Both the position numbers and the translations under genes were made by a program. A stretch of DNA of 64,000 nucleotides from Triplophysa rosa (lineage: Eukaryota; Chordata; Actinopteri; Cypriniformes; Nemacheilidae): the NCBI RefSeq assembly GCF_024868665.1, contig NC_079908.1:4795152-4859151 (forward strand), given 5' to 3'. The notes below the pieces were generated by a model. The model ran no database searches, was not told the origin of the DNA, and saw only the letters and a program-made list of their open reading frames with translations. Within the stretch, counting starts at the first letter, position 1, and every line of letters starts with the position of its first letter. Below, in pieces: positions 63,392 through 64,000 of this stretch.

Positions 63392-64000
63392 ATGATGGCC
63401 ATGAACGGCAAGCAGCACTTCACCATGCACCCCGCGCTGCACCCGAGCTCCGACGGCATGCGGCGCGTGTGCCTACCTGCCCCGCAGGTACGTTTTACGG
63501 TAAACCGCTCTTTCCAAAAACGTATTGTCTCCATTCTGTCACTTTTGAGTTCCTCCAACGTCCCTCCCTCCCCAACCCGACCTCTCCTTTCCTCTACCTC
63601 TCTCTCTCTCACATGCCTATCCAAGCAAAGCTGCAGCTTTCATATTAATTTTTATGACATGTGCTTTGAGGTGGGTGCATGAGAATGTTCTTTAATCCGG
63701 AGTTGACACAATTCCCCACTGACTTCCATATGCGCGCTCTTGCCCACAGCTCCAGGGCAATATATTCAGCGGCTTTGATGAGAGTCTCCTGGCCCGCGCT
63801 GAAGCTTTGGCGGCGGCTGACATTGCAAAGAGTCACCCTTTCAAGACGGACGTCACCTACCATACCATGAGCAGCGTGCCTTGCACCTCCTCGTCGTCCA
63901 CGTTGCCCATTTCTCACCCTTCAAACAACCTCCCCTCGCACCATCACCACCACCTGAGCCACCAGACTTTGGAAGGAGATCTACTCGACCACCTTTCCTC
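63392..64000 (+). CDS. pou4f3: POU class 4 homeobox 3 (Brn-3c), 5' part, truncated by window end
   Basis: Transcription factor required for hair-cell and sensory-neuron maturation in vertebrates; acts in the nucleus. Exon 1 is 63392-63487 (32 codons, starting MMAMNGKQHF) and exon 2 begins at 63750 after cccacag and runs off the window. The POU-IV box is complete across the junction: GMRRVCLPAPQ then LQGNIFSGFDESLLARAEAL. It is followed by HPFKTDVTYHTMSSVPC, a Ser-rich run and a His-rich run. The two-exon structure is as in other class IV POU genes. The POU-specific domain and homeodomain lie beyond 64000. pou4f3 rather than pou4f1/2 is supported by adjacency to rbm27 and lars1. Confidence 0.95.

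Noticed and set aside
63131..63682. 183-codon open frame overlapping the pou4f3 start
   Set aside because: Different frame from the recognised POU4F3 exon, composition of untranslated GC-rich DNA, and it crosses the exon 1 donor.

Overview
This is vertebrate nuclear DNA from a teleost fish, most likely a cyprinid. Genes are split into many small exons with GT-AG introns, and the introns are packed with short inverted-terminal-repeat DNA elements, CA/GA/TA microsatellites and a tRNA-derived SINE of the type common in carp-like fishes. No bacterial, viral or CRISPR features are present. Four protein genes can be assembled exon by exon: plac8l1 (-), lars1 (-), rbm27 (+) and the 5' part of pou4f3 (+). 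The order and orientation match human 5q32 (PLAC8L1-LARS1-RBM27-POU4F3), which supports the orthology calls.

Layout: 1-6.6 kb is repeat-rich with no recognised gene. plac8l1 runs from about 10.74 kb down to 6.66 kb. lars1 (cytosolic leucyl-tRNA synthetase) starts at 40,534 and runs leftward; its stop codon is at 13,683. rbm27 starts at 41,430, 895 bp from lars1 and head to head with it, ends at 54,161, and has a 3' UTR reaching about 55.9 kb. About 7.4 kb of intergenic DNA follows, then pou4f3 starts at 63,392 and runs off the window.

The striking feature lies in the 3' half of lars1. Positions 9,606-16,987 recur as an almost perfect reverse complement at 17,197-24,578. This is a 7,382-bp-arm palindrome with no indels, pairing positions that sum to 34,184, with a single ambiguous base (n) at 17,196. 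A further direct copy of 15,973-17,195 sits at 27,174-28,396. As a result lars1 exons 27-28 are present three times and exons 29-32 plus the first two plac8l1 exons twice, one set being inverted. Joining 17,195 to 28,397 (omitting about 11.2 kb) gives an uninterrupted 32-exon lars1 frame of exactly 1,177 codons plus stop, close to the human length. A transposon split between the copies, with its target-site duplication halves at 16,681-16,688 and 25,673-25,680, and a 54-bp overlap indicate that the inverted arm was once contiguous with 24,577-25,680 in the opposite orientation. The simplest reading is that a second haplotype was inserted, partly flipped, during assembly. A genuine recent complex inverted duplication is the alternative.

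The genes are functionally independent: translation (lars1), nuclear RNA turnover/processing (rbm27), a sensory-neuron transcription factor (pou4f3) and a small cysteine-rich protein (plac8l1). The only visible regulatory coupling is the shared lars1/rbm27 promoter region.
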